From contig BFEA01000425.1 in the NCBI GenBank assembly GCA_003427395.1, forward strand, positions 1,084,084 through 1,124,441: DNA of 40,358 bases. Direction: 5' to 3'. The notes beneath the pieces are model-generated. The model was not told where the DNA came from. It saw nothing but the letters and a program-made list of their open reading frames with translations, and did no database searches. Below, one piece after another: positions 27,311-38,293 of this stretch. The position numbers were made by a program, and so were the translations under genes. Origin of the DNA: Chara braunii (Eukaryota > Streptophyta > Charophyceae > Charales > Characeae). How positions within the stretch are numbered: the stretch's first letter is position 1; every line of letters begins with the position of its first letter.

Positions 27311-27616
27311 TTACTCGAGTTTTAACCTGGCTTGTTCAACAGTTTCCAGGAACGAGCTAGTATTGTGCATTTTACCGTCGCGGCCATAAAAGCAGAGCAC
27401 GTACTCGATGTATTTCTTCCCTTCAACCATCCCAACAGCATGCCTCCACTGAGTTTGTCTGTAAGATTCCATATCTGTGCAGGCCTCTTCCACCCATCCT
27501 TCCTTTTTGTCTCTGTTCAATCGATATTTCAACNCGATGACATTGTCTTCTTTCATAATTCTCTCAAATTCTTCTGAGGTCAGGCAACAACANAACGAAC
27601 TGCAGGTGAGTTCCAT
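27311..27616 (-). CDS. LTR frame L2, 5' LTR copy
   Basis: Base-for-base the same as 8689-8994, including two Ns at the same positions. The identity is probably an assembly effect, so this copy adds no independent support. As part of the 5' LTR it would be transcribed only if the start site lies upstream of it in element sense. Confidence 0.35.
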   Translation of the reverse strand: MELTCSSXCCCLTSEEFERIMKEDNVIXLKYRLNRDKKEGWVEEACTDMESYRQTQWRHAVGMVEGKKYIEYVLCFYGRDGKMHNTSSFLETVEQARLKLE

Positions 27617-29020
27617 GGACTCTACACGCANAACACTATCACCTATCTTGAGCCGTACTGCGAGAGTACCGGGCTACGAATGATGATGAATCATACCAGG
27701 TGTGTGAGGGTCACTTTNTGTTTTCTATGTGATACACAGATTTCCTTGTACACGTAACTTACGCATGATCCCCAATCTCATATTGAACGGTGCAAGTCCA
27801 AGTGTCCCTCACTCTAACACAGGAACTCTGACTGCTGGCATCAACAGACTCTCGAGTGCGAAAGTTCTTGTTATTATTTTCCCATCTAAATATCAGCAGT
27901 TGTTCCCTCCCTCTTCGGTTCATCACTCGCCTTAGGTTCTCAGAAGAGGTTTTCCGATTGCTTAGCAGCAGGAGGTATGGTCGATAGCCCATTCAATGGG
28001 CCACATACTCATTGATTAGTACTAGGATCCGAAAGCTCTCATGATCGGACATGTGTACACANGCCCTTCACTGGCTCAGACTGCTGTACCGCGCTCGAAA
28101 TCTGTAGATACCAGTACTTCAGGCAAAAATTCATATGAGCCCGTGGGCAGAGGCTCTGGGCTCAAAACGAGTCCGAGCACGGCTTAATGGATCTCGTCAC
28201 ACAGTTCATTCACCCGTCACCGTCAGCCCAATCATGATTAAGCATCGTCTGTTCGACCATCCCCGCACTGCCTCAAATAAGGGTTCGATACAGTCTGGGT
28301 TCAGAGCTCGGGTTTTTCACCTAAGAGCTCGGTCTCCCTGGCACTGGGCCAGTNCAGACTCAGGTACAGTAAGCAAGTAAAAGAAAAAAACGAATTAAAA
28401 AAAAAGGCTCTGAGGAAACTGCCCCAACTCTCAAACTATCNCCGATTGCATAGAGATCAACTGAGGCACGAGTCTTTTGTGAAGCAAAAGAAAAGGGAAA
28501 AAAAAGAAAGGGGGCATGCAACACTTTCTCACCACCTGGTTAAAGCCCCATCAGCTATAATGAGGTACTCAAATTACTCCCCGTTGAGCTGGTCCTTACC
28601 GTTGCCCAGGCAAAATAGACACTTAGTCGCCTTCAAGTANGAATTTAGCGAGGACGTAAGTGATTCTCCTCAGTACCGACTTTCTTTTCCCCATCCACTC
28701 AGAGGTCAAGGCATAGAACACGACCAATGGAAGACATTTTTAACTCCCTTCTGANGTTCAAACCCACTAGGTAGGCCCTAAAGAAGACCCGCATAATCGA
28801 TCAGGTGCCTGCCTGCAATCATCAGACTCGTAAGGCATTTAGTCTTGCTCACACAGGCGTTCGCAGTCTTACACAGTCATGCATCAGATTTACCACAAGG
28901 CACAATCGAACTCTTACCACTATAGGCAATCATTCAGTCAAGTGAGAGTGTGCACGCCAACCCACTCACGCCCTTATGCAGTCGCGATAAGCAATCGCAC
29001 GGTGCAGTCACGCAATATAG

Positions 29021-29124
29021 TCATACGGCACTGTCACACCATGCAGTCACACGACACTGTCACACAATGCAGTCACACGACACTGTCACACAATGCAGTC
29101 ACACGACACTGTCACACAATGCAG
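29021..29124. repeat. 26-bp tandem array, 4 units (right LTR)
   Basis: Same unit as at 10399-10528, with one unit fewer and the three later units identical to each other. The difference shows the LTRs have evolved separately or were assembled differently here. Confidence 0.9.
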
Positions 29125-30775
29125 TCACACGTCGCAATCGCACAGTCATGCACATGTCGCAATCAAGCAGTCATCCCGTTCACACGGGTACACACTAGCT
29201 CGCACGTTTTGCACTCAATTAATTGCTGACCGCAAAACAACTTCTCATGATTGAAGGCGACCATTTCAATCGGATGCACAATTATAAACCCGTACGTTCA
29301 AGCTCTCATATGGCCACGCCAGAGGGTAAGAAGAGTTGAAATCCAGGTTGTTCATATGATCTCTACCGTCACGATGTCTAAATGACCTGACTGAGAAGAA
29401 ATAGATCAGGCTCAACCAAGCAGAGTTCGCTAAAAGGGCGTAAAATGCCTAAAGCAGGACCATAGCCGAGCTCCCCGCCCCTTTTAGATTAAGACTGGCA
29501 GCACGAGTGTAAGGAAGTCGTTTAGTTGTCTGCAATCCACGCACATTGTATACCCGCGTTCACTCTCTAATCCCCGTTGTTTCTTGCATGAGACTCTCTG
29601 GCGATCGCACTGACCACAGATTCTCCCAACAGTGGGAAGGAGTCGCTCTGACTACGATCGATAAAAAGAACAGGGTAATCTTTACGCGCCGATGATAAAG
29701 ATCTGCTCACATTGAAAACAAAGTTACTACGAAGGGTAACTGCACATTCTATTCAGGTTTGGCCTGGCGTGAGCAAAACCCACTACGAGAACCTTATCTG
29801 AGATAAGACCGAGGCGTGGCAAGAGCATGCAATTTCAAATCCAACTGAAAGTCAGCTAACAACAACGGGAAGCTACAGAATGAGAACTACTAGTGTCCAC
29901 ACAACATAGCTATTACCTCTCAAGGTGAACAGTTAGTGATAGCCGTCACAGTGGGATCTCAAGACGGCCACACATCTCACAAGTAATGCTCGTTCTTCTT
30001 AGATTGATAGTACCATAGTTTCACGCTCCGATCACCCGAAGCTCATCACAACATTCACCTTGCCAGAGTATTACCGGCAATGCCAACAAAGATGGTCTCG
30101 TACGCTTATTCCACCCACGGCTGACTGGATCACGCAAGGCCTCTCTCTCAACCTTGCCTCGTCAGGTTATGAGCAAACCAAGTCTCACTCGATCACAACT
30201 TGTTTGCATGAGCGGACAGTTCACGACAAGTTTGCCGTGCGAACACATCGGAGCCTTTTGAGTAAGCCAGTTGGCCACTCGTGCCTGCTCTCGGCTCGTA
30301 AGAGCAGCCTGACCTCCTCTCCCTTGCGTGGCGTTAGACCATCACCATGGCCAAGACTCTGTCGTCTTCTCTATATGTTTCCTCCTTACTTCACCATGCC
30401 CACTCCACACTGACTCTTCACGCACTGGAGTCAGGTTCACGTCAGCTTCTCCCATCTGCCCAAACCCTCTCACGCACCTCTTCTCCCTCCCGTTGACCTT
30501 CTTGGCGCGCCACGTGTGCGACGAGTACCCCAATCGGATCACTTCACGCGCTATGCCGATGCTTCATTCTTCTGCGGGAACGTTCCACGTCGTAGACTGA
30601 GTACACCGCTCATAGCCTCATGCTCCCTCGCTCTCTACGAGCCCACTCTTTTCTTGCTTCTCTGACAAACGCGGTAGGCTCATGTCCCATGCTCGTGCGC
30701 CGCCAACTGTCTCTCGTAAGCCCGCCCGCTATCTCACACGTGTTGACTTTCTTATTACCTCTCTCGACTTCGCTA

Positions 30776-31270
30776 TCAGTCTCTGCCCCGTTCCCCTCGC
30801 TGCCGTGAGTTCACTTCGGGGCCGCGCTCCACTGGGCCTGCCAACAGGTGATTTCGGCGGATCTGGTCCAGTCCGTGCCAGGACTGGACATCCTCTTCGC
30901 GCTCGCTCATTTTGAACTCTCCTTCAGAGTCCCGGTCATTGTGTTGTACCTCTCTGTCAGTAGTCCCAGTTGAGGAATCATCCTCATGGTAAGTGACGGT
31001 CACACGCATCCCCGCAGTCACTCCGTCCTGCCTGCATCTCCGCTCTGCTCTGTTACAGGCCTCAGTAATACCTGCTTGCAGCCCCTCGTCCTGTCGCATT
31101 TCCTGTTCTTTGTGACCGCAGACGTTAATCTTTAGCCTCACTTCCCCGTCTGGCTTGCCGTAAGTCAGTATAGTCTTTACCACAGTACCCTTCTCATCTT
31201 CTCTCTCCCACATCCAAGAGTACTTTATATACCTCGGCCTGTAATCGCGCAAGCTATTTCGATCCACCAT
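30776..31270 (-). CDS. LTR frame L1, 5' LTR copy (165 residues)
   Basis: ATG at 31270 (MVDRNSLRDYRPRYIKYSWM). It is collinear with 12203-12673 and without stops; it runs nine codons longer because the left copy ends earlier. Strands, helix and acidic tail are conserved, with about 20 amino-acid changes. Two intact copies in LTRs that otherwise carry disrupted frames make this the best preserved LTR frame. Function unknown. Confidence 0.45.
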   Translation of the reverse strand: MVDRNSLRDYRPRYIKYSWMWEREDEKGTVVKTILTYGKPDGEVRLKINVCGHKEQEMRQDEGLQAGITEACNRAERRCRQDGVTAGMRVTVTYHEDDSSTGTTDREVQHNDRDSEGEFKMSEREEDVQSWHGLDQIRRNHLLAGPVERGPEVNSRQRGERGRD

Positions 31271-32475
31271 AGCCACTTAAAATAGCTAGGGGCTTGCTCC
31301 CGAGTACACGCGTTCAGATGACCCAAGCTATTCCCTTCTGCCCTGTTCTCAGGCCCCCAAACCAGCGACATCAACACGACAGAGTAGCTCGAGGACACTC
31401 ACTGCTCATTGCTTGATAGCCAGCCTCTGCCATCTTTTGTAGGCGCGCCTCATACCAAGATCCCAGTACTCTAAACAGGGATCGGGGTGCATGAAGTTTT
31501 GAAAATAAAGGGATAATTTTAAAATTGGATTTTTACACAAAGGAAACCCCAAAAAAATTGTCTACAGGCTTTCTGCTGCCTGCCCCCGTCGCTTCGTTTC
31601 ACTGTGAAGCGACTAGTATTTTAATGTGGTGGTCCCATAACGGGATACCAATGATCACTTTTTCCCTTTTTTAAAATACAACTTCGATTTTTCCCGTCGG
31701 GTACCTGTGTCCGATGGCAAGGAGGGGGCTTATGACCCCCCATGGGGGTGGTAAGCCTCCTACTGATGCGGCCGCGGGTCACCCCTCTTTTGGGGTCCTC
31801 CCGCGCGATGCCTAGCCAAACGGGCTTAACACAGACGTCTTTTGAGGGGTCGGGCCAGCCTAGACCATCAGACAGTAACCGCGGCTCATAAAACGAATCG
31901 TCGACCTCCCCTACGACGTGACAGAGCCTAAAAGGAGAAAGTCGTGTCTGAAAATCGGTAAGTCAATAATAATATTTGCAATAATAATAATAATAATAAT
32001 AATAAAAAAGAATGAAAAGAGAAAAACTCAACGGTATAGTGACCCGATATTATTGGATTATCCCAGATTAAAGCAAGGGCCACGATATGAGTAAAGTTCA
32101 GACACTTCGCTTTCCTTTCCGCCCTCACACATTTTGCTTTCTTTTGCCTCTCTTATCTAGCCTTTTCTTTTTGACAGCGACCTGCCCCATGCACTTATCC
32201 CATAACCTGGTAGAGGGGAGCTCGGCGCGCAGTTGAAAAGACTAAGCCAGTCTTTTCACCTTCGCGTCCTAGGGCGAATCCGGCGGCTACCACGACCACA
32301 GGCCAGTAGTGCTCTGCTGTACAGCAGGGTGCCGAGCCTGTGTGGACCAAAGGAAAGCCCTATGGTGCACCCTTTTGATGAGGGCAAGCACCAACAGGGT
32401 CGGTCCACGCCAAGGTACAACCCAGGTACCAAAGATCTTGACTTGGGAACATACCCATAGGCCGCGGCGTCAGCG

Positions 32476-32525
32476 CAAGAGGCCGATACCAGGCAGGGAT
32501 CAAGAGGCCGATACCAGGCAGGGAT
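32476..32525. repeat. 25-bp tandem duplication near the LTR end
   Basis: Two exact contiguous copies of a 25-base unit starting CAAGAGGCCGATACCAGGCA; the left LTR has one copy. It is recent, or an assembly artefact. Confidence 0.9.
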
Positions 32526-32570
32526 CCGTACACAGAGGAGGGCCGAGACACCGCGCCCTAGACACCGACA

Positions 32571-32867
32571 CAACCTGTCGCCCCTCCCCCCTCTAGATCT
32601 AGCACCCCCCCCTGCTCCCTCCCGAGGAGCCCCCCCTCATTCACTTCTCTCTGAACCCCTTCATGCCCACCCCCAATCCTGCTGATTGTACACCCACTAA
32701 CACGCCCTTGAGCCTTCCCATGCACATTCCCTGACTCGCTGTCGGAGTGACTAGCAGTAGACTGCACTTTGTCACACCATCTCCCTCACACAGGTCATCC
32801 ATCGTGCTCTATAACGCACCGAAATCAACTCACTCAATACTGTTTTGCAGGGACAATACACTCGGCC
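32571..32867 (+). other. C-rich LINE leader (5' UTR)
   Basis: About 300 bases, strongly C-rich for the first 140, then mixed. In-frame codons upstream of the ATG at 32868 lack an ATG, so they are taken as untranslated. Confidence 0.5.
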
Positions 32868-35557
32868 ATGCAACCTTTCAATCCCCCAAACAGGGGTAAC
32901 CCCCAGAACCCACACCAAGGTCATGCAGGTGCGCCCCTACAGGCGGACGCACAAGCAGCAGACAGAGCACAAATTCACAACCTCCTTGACTCATGCTACG
33001 ACGATGGGCTGTTCCCAAAGACTTCGTTCTCTTATGGGGACACGGAAATCGTCGATGGAGTGGGTTACTTGAACCTTAACACCGAGGTAGATGCAGCCAC
33101 CGTTACCTGGCTCAAGGAACGAACAGTCATAGTGGTCTTTGACACTCGAGCAGCCAACCTTTCCGTTGCACAAAGGGAACAGTTCATCCGTATTTTTAAG
33201 GATGTCTGGTACCAAGACCCCAACTTTAATCCCTCCCTGAAAAGAGGACATACTCACGGTGAAGGACCAAATGTTATGTCCTACGTCGCGCGCACACAAC
33301 AGATAGCTCAATGGATGCTTGGCAAAGGTCTGGACTTTATCCCATCTAAGGAGGGACCAATCAGGGTCACCTTCCGCCCATGGATGACGCAACAGGAAAT
33401 GGCCCAACTGCGGGAGGCAGACTCTGCCGCCAAATACCGCATCATTGCGCTCAGAGTTCCATTGGGCATACTGTTCTCACTTAAATACACTATCGAGAAA
33501 TTGATGGGCCCCATAATACATATGCATCCCCCGAACAAAAAGGAGGACAAACCCCGCTTAGGCAACGTGAAAATAGACTGCGACCCGATTGTCAAGGACA
33601 CCTTCAAAGAATGGGTAGTCCTCCGACATGTGACTGGACAGACGATGCAGATCCAGTTCATGAATCAGGATACTCCGTTCTGCCGAAAATGTATGTGGTG
33701 GTTCCACGATGAGTTCGACCCAGACTGCCCCCACTTCCAAGAGCCAATGCCACCTGGCAGACGAACTAGAGGACACGGAAGAGGCAGGGGACAAGGACAA
33801 GGGCGAGGGCGCCCCCCCCCCCGACTCAAGCAGAACCAAGCAATAACAGGCACCCCACGAACAACCCACAACCCCATCATCCCCAGCAACTATCTCAACA
33901 GCCAGTACAATGCACTGTGCAACCACAACCCGCACACCCACTCCCTCATCTGCAACTCCCACCCCCGCCACCTACAAATCTGCACGCTGCTGCAGCTTCA
34001 ACTTACCCCGGGGGGCAACAACTTTGGTCTTGGCAGCGTCACCCCCAGTTCACGACTGAGCCGAACCACCATCACCACTGACAGCTCCCCACCACAGTCC
34101 AAAACACAATCCACCAACAAGCAATCGTCCCTTTTCAACCCAACCTTCCGCCCCACCAAAACCTACACCCGCCCCCCCACCACCAACCCCCCCCTGGGTC
34201 TGTGATCCCTGCTCCCGCGGCAGGACCCCCCTTCCCGCTGGGACCACTATGCCCGCCCCCATCCCACCCCAGCAACCCCACCCTTCTAAACCATTTGTCC
34301 ACCGCCTTCACCCACTCGCCGCCACTGGTCTCAGTTGCAAGACCACCCGTACCCCCGACTCTACAACTGGGTGCCCCACTCTACAGCCCTCAATTGCAGA
34401 GCTCCTACCCGCAGCAGCAGCACCCAGGACACCCATCAGCTTCGCGCCCCCCGCCCCTAGCTGGTACCGCAACCACCACCACCCAACCGACAAGCTCTGC
34501 TACCCATGGGATTCGGCCCCACCACCCACACCTCCAAATCCCCTCACAGTACGTCACTACGCATTTTAACCCCACCTTTAACCCTCACTCCACCCAGCCC
34601 CCGTCCACGTCATCCGTCTGTGAGGAACAGGCAAGCCTGCAGAGGTTAAGTCACGCAGGTACAACTGGCAAAACCAGAGCTGGAGATATGGAAGACACCG
34701 GAGGACCACTCGCAGATACCACCATGTGAGACTCAAGATTGGTACTTCGCACACCAGTGAAGCAGCGCAGGATCAACCAGGACGGGGAAGGCCAAATCAC
34801 GCAAGAAGAAGAGGAAGGAGAGCTTGACTTCTTCTCCGTCCCCTTCACCAAAGTGTCAGCTTTCCCGCTGTCAATTCCAACAAGACCTCCTCCTGCAGCA
34901 GCGAAGCACTCCGGACTGCCCTGTCAACCATCCGGCAGTAGCCTCAATACAGGTGCAGTCAGACATCAGCTGGTAATTCTATGCTCCATGATGTCACCCC
35001 AAGGTACCAAATTTATGGCAAAGAGAACTGGACGAGGACTGCTAGCGATCCCAACAATAGTGGTAAGCACATCCCCAACCACAAAAGAAGCAGTTAGAGC
35101 AGCGACAGCCACGTTCATCGCCGACCGCTTCCCCTTCAGGCTCATTCCAGGGATCCGCGTTGGCAGGAAAACAATTGCAGTAGCAACTGGTGGAAGTTGG
35201 CATTTCTCCATCGGTGTCATTGACATGAAGATAAATCTGGACATAGCAGCGTTGCTCACCACTCAAAACATTGTCTAGCTCCCCTTTACTTGGCTAGCGG
35301 CCACCACAACTAAAGAGCTGCAACAGACCTTCTTAACAGACGACGTCAACGTGAAGCTCGTCGCTGAATTTTGTATGTCCTTGGCAACAGACAAGCAGCC
35401 TCATATGCCAGGCTTCAGAAACCTCCTTTTGGCACCATGGGCTAGCGCAGCTGAACCAGCTGCAACCGGAAGAGTGAGGATCGGAAGACAGCAGAACGAA
35501 GACTCTCAGCGGATCCAAAAATCCACCGCAGCATGCCCCCAAAATGACCAACCTTAA
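32868..35557 (+). pseudogene. LINE ORF1 (nucleic-acid-binding protein), broken
   Basis: The likely ATG is at 32868 (MQPFNPPNRG). The first frame encodes about 315 residues of globular sequence (WLKERTVIVVFDTRAANLSV; YRIIALRVPLGILFS). A CCHC-like knuckle follows at about residue 272 (C-x2-C-x4-H-x6-C), then an RG-rich stretch (GHGRGRGQGQGRGR). At an 11-C run (33812-33822) the sensible frame switches to a Pro/Gln-rich one. That frame runs to 35557 with stops at 34078, 34727 and 35276, then a basic/acidic segment and a C-terminal part (ELQQTFLTDDVNVKLVAEFC). Total about 895 codons, long for a LINE ORF1. ORF1 proteins coat LINE RNA. It overlaps ORF2 by 14 bases. Confidence 0.75.
33812..33822 (+). 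repeat. C11 homopolymer at the ORF1 frame switch
   Basis: Eleven consecutive C residues. Before them the first frame is coding; after them only the other frame gives the low-complexity Pro/Gln-rich protein that continues for 1.7 kb. An indel in the run, sequencing error or slippage would each explain it. Confidence 0.85.
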
Positions 35558-36575
35558 GCTTGGAACGTGGAACGTTCGAGGACTTGGAGAATCGACGAGA
35601 CGCTACAAGAAAGCCAGGCTCAAGATCTGGATGCATGATCAAAAAATTCAAGTCCTCATGTTGCAGGAAACCAAGCTCAACGAAGGTAAAATCGAGCAGC
35701 TCAACGGATGGTGGAGAGGCCCGCAAATCTGGGCACCTGTGGACGGTACCAAGAGAGGATGCGCTATCCTGTTTCACAGAGGCCTTGACTTCGACCTGCT
35801 GGAGAAAGACACAGATATCTGGGGTCACTGGGCCTGGTGTAGAATCCGTCTGGGAACAAAAGAATGGACCCTGATGTCCATATATGCCCCCTCAGAGCCT
35901 GCCGCGCGTCGCTCCTTCTTGGAGGAGCTTCTAACAATTGTTCCACCTTCAGATAACCTGATCCTCGTCGGAGACTTCAGCGTGGTCCTTACACCGGGAC
36001 TGGACTCTCAAGACGTCACACCAAGAAAGACTGATGCGGTCATGCTAGCAAACCTCATGGGTGAGCGAAATTTGGTGGACACCTACATAACCACCCACCC
36101 CATGGAAGCAGGTTGTACTTGGTTCTCCTCGCAAAGGACTCGGACGGGCGATCACCCGCCCCCGAAGCGAAGGTTGGACCTCGTTTTATCATCTAGCGTT
36201 GCATGGGAGACGCTCACGGATGTCGACCAGACTATTGAGTCGATCTCAGATCACCGGCCGCTGATAGCCAGCTTTGATCTAGCAGATCAGATAGTCAAAG
36301 GACCAGGCACTTTTCGGTTAAACACCAAATTGTTGAAGGATCCGGAAGTCTTGAAATGGGTGGCAGCGCACTGGACCAACTGGCAACAGACGAAGGGAGA
36401 TTTCTGCATCGAAGAGGACTGGCTTCAAATGAGTTTCTGGATTGTCACACGAGAACTTGAAGTCTTCTCAAGGGTTCAGACCAGAGGAAGACGGCAGGAA
36501 GAGGAAGAGTGCAGAGTCATGATAGCAGAGGCCGAGGAGGAGCTGGATAAGAAGCCTTTAGCAGAACTGTACTGA
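35544..36575 (+). CDS. LINE ORF2 N-terminus: AP-type endonuclease
   Basis: An intact 343-codon stretch from ATG 35544. Endonuclease/exonuclease/phosphatase motifs appear in order: GTWNVRGL (residues 7-14), LQETKL (38-43, the metal-binding Glu), SIYAPS, LVGDFSVVLTP (the usual GDFN reads GDFS), CTWFS, RRLDLVLSS and SDHRPLI (the general-base His). It would nick target DNA for target-primed reverse transcription. The N to S change sits at a residue that normally helps catalysis. A TGA ends the frame, then a TAG follows 51 bases on, in the linker to RT. Confidence 0.85.
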   Translation: MTNLKLGTWNVRGLGESTRRYKKARLKIWMHDQKIQVLMLQETKLNEGKIEQLNGWWRGPQIWAPVDGTKRGCAILFHRGLDFDLLEKDTDIWGHWAWCRIRLGTKEWTLMSIYAPSEPAARRSFLEELLTIVPPSDNLILVGDFSVVLTPGLDSQDVTPRKTDAVMLANLMGERNLVDTYITTHPMEAGCTWFSSQRTRTGDHPPPKRRLDLVLSSSVAWETLTDVDQTIESISDHRPLIASFDLADQIVKGPGTFRLNTKLLKDPEVLKWVAAHWTNWQQTKGDFCIEEDWLQMSFWIVTRELEVFSRVQTRGRRQEEEECRVMIAEAEEELDKKPLAELY

Positions 36576-38293
36576 CAACATCGAAGAGACAGAGGACTGC
36601 AGAAATTAGAGGATATTCAAGTGGCATAGCAGGTTCTTTGGGCCAGCAGGGCGCAAGAGAGGGGCATGGTGACCGGTGACCAAATGACAAAAGAAACCAT
36701 CCAACGTGTCTGTCCACCAAGAGCACATAGCTTCATGAGAGAGATGCATCACCCCTTCTTCCAGGAGGCCGAGCCAGCGAAGGATTCAACTAAAATAGGA
36801 GAGTATGCTCTCACCTATTTTACAGATATACTCACCTCCAGAAGACAGTTGGGCCTCTCACTAGACCATCTTAGGGCAGAGCACGACATCTGGCAGCATA
36901 CACAAGTCAGGTTACCAGACACAGCCAGCCTGCAACTCGAACAACCGTTTTCACTAGCCGAGCTTCATCATACATGTCAATCAAATGCATGGCAAAAGCC
37001 CCGGCTCAAACGCACTCCCGGTGGAGTTCTACGAAGCAACTTAGGACTGCACCGGCCCAATCCTTCTTGACAGCTACAACAGACTCTCGCAAGGCGGCAC
37101 TCTTACCACAGATATGAAGCTTGACATCATTACGCTGATCTACAAGAAGGGCGATAAACGCAATGTCCGGAACTGGCGCCCGATCTCCCGCATGAACGTA
37201 TCGTATAAAATCCTGGCCAAGCTCGTCGCCCGAAGACTTGCCCCATACCTGCCAACGAGGGTGCACACAGACCAAGGCGCTTTCGTTCGAGGCAGATCCA
37301 TCGCGAAGAACAGGCTTATGGCCGCGGGAGCGTTGGAGATCATACAACGAGAAAATCGACAAGTGATGGTCGCAATGCTCGACCTGGAAAAGGCTTATGA
37401 CCGAGTCAACTGGTCATTTGTCTTAGCCACACTCGAGCATATGGGGTTCGGCCCGAAGTTCAGACACTGGGTCCGCGAACTTTATGCAGACTCAACAACG
37501 ACCGTCAATGTCAACTGCTTTCTCTCTCAGACTTTCATACTCACACTCTCGCTGCAACAAGGTCCATCGAAGGCGGGGAGGTCTGTGTGCACTTGCCTCA
37601 CTATTATTTTCTCTGTAGATGGAAACACTCCTCAACGCGCTTTGTGCATCCCCATGGATCCGGGGGCTGGACCTCGGAGGCGGGGAGGTCATGTTAACTG
37701 GCGTCATCGTTGACGACCTGCTGCTCTCCATCGAAGCAGTTCCAGAATCCACGTAGGAGGCCAAGATACGTTTGGATAAGTATACACAACTCTCCGAAGC
37801 CCAAGTCAACTGGGAGAAATCCATCTACTTTCTCCCAGCTGACTACGACCTGCCAGGAATGGACTGGGGTATGAAGCATATTCCCCCGGAGGTATCAGAA
37901 CGATACTTGGGCATCCAAGTATCCCTGGTAACCGCAAAGCCAAAACAACAAGCCATCCTATGGTCTAAAATGAAGGGTAGCATACAAAGATGCCGGGTAG
38001 CAGTGGGAATCTCCCTATTCGGGACAACTCTGCTCCTTACCTCAGTGGTCTTTGCGCAGATTTGGCATGTGGCCACCGTCTGTCTTTTCACCAGGCCAAC
38101 AACCAAGCTGATTACCTCGGATGCAGCAAGGTATCTTTGGAAACCATCAGCCCAGGAGGGGCAGCGCTTCATGTCCAAATGTGTCTGGTCGAAAGTCACA
38201 TCCAGCAAGCGACACGGGGGTCTGGGAGTTATTGACCCATACAGACAGAACCAGGCACTACTTACCAAGTGGTTTCGCAGAGCCGCTATGTAG
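36576..38293 (+). pseudogene. LINE ORF2 reverse transcriptase, frameshifted
   Basis: The linker (KETIQRVCPPRAHSFMREM) continues the endonuclease frame. A frame change near 36990 reaches KSPGSNALPVEFYEA, and another leads to 37114-37560 with LIYKKGDKRNVRNWRPIS, GAFVRGRSI and motif A MLDLEKAYDRVNW. Near 37560-37590 the frame changes again; motif B survives as LCALASLLFSL. Motif C is VIVDDLLLS (catalytic DD at 37712-37717), followed by QVNWEKSIYF and ERYLGIQVSL. Stops at 37066, 37610 and 37756 interrupt it. This would have been the polymerase of target-primed reverse transcription; it cannot be made. Confidence 0.85.

Larger units (their letters stand above)
6858..32570 (-). mobile_element. Giant Ty3/gypsy-type LTR retrotransposon, minus orientation, about 25.7 kb
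   Basis: Two direct repeats of about 7.08 kb (6858-13936 and 25481-32570) bracket 11.5 kb of internal DNA. Each begins TGTCGCAC and ends CCGACA, giving short TG...CA inverted termini. On the minus strand the interior has a tRNA-Asp-like PBS beside the right repeat, then small-frame array, gag, CCHC knuckle, DSG protease, RT, RNase H and integrase. RT before integrase is the Ty3/gypsy order. Size, very long LTRs, extra frames before gag and an antisense frame before the 3' LTR recall Ogre/Tat-type plant elements, though the primer is Athila-like. The flanking 5 bp (TCCGG left, CAACC right) do not match, so no target duplication is preserved. Gag-pol is inactive. Confidence 0.88.
25481..32570 (-). 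repeat. 5' LTR (right copy), 7,090 bp
   Basis: It starts TGTCGCACTTTTTCC and ends GACACCGACA. It differs from the left copy by scattered substitutions and a few indels: four rather than five 26-bp units, a 25-bp tandem duplication near the end (32476-32525), and an ATA microsatellite at 31980. In its final bases it has AGACA where the left copy is shorter. It should contain the promoter for element transcription on the minus strand. Confidence 0.87.

Noticed and set aside
36666-37070. Separate gene downstream of the endonuclease
   Set aside because: It is in the same frame as the endonuclease and is the ORF2 linker to RT, cut by stops.
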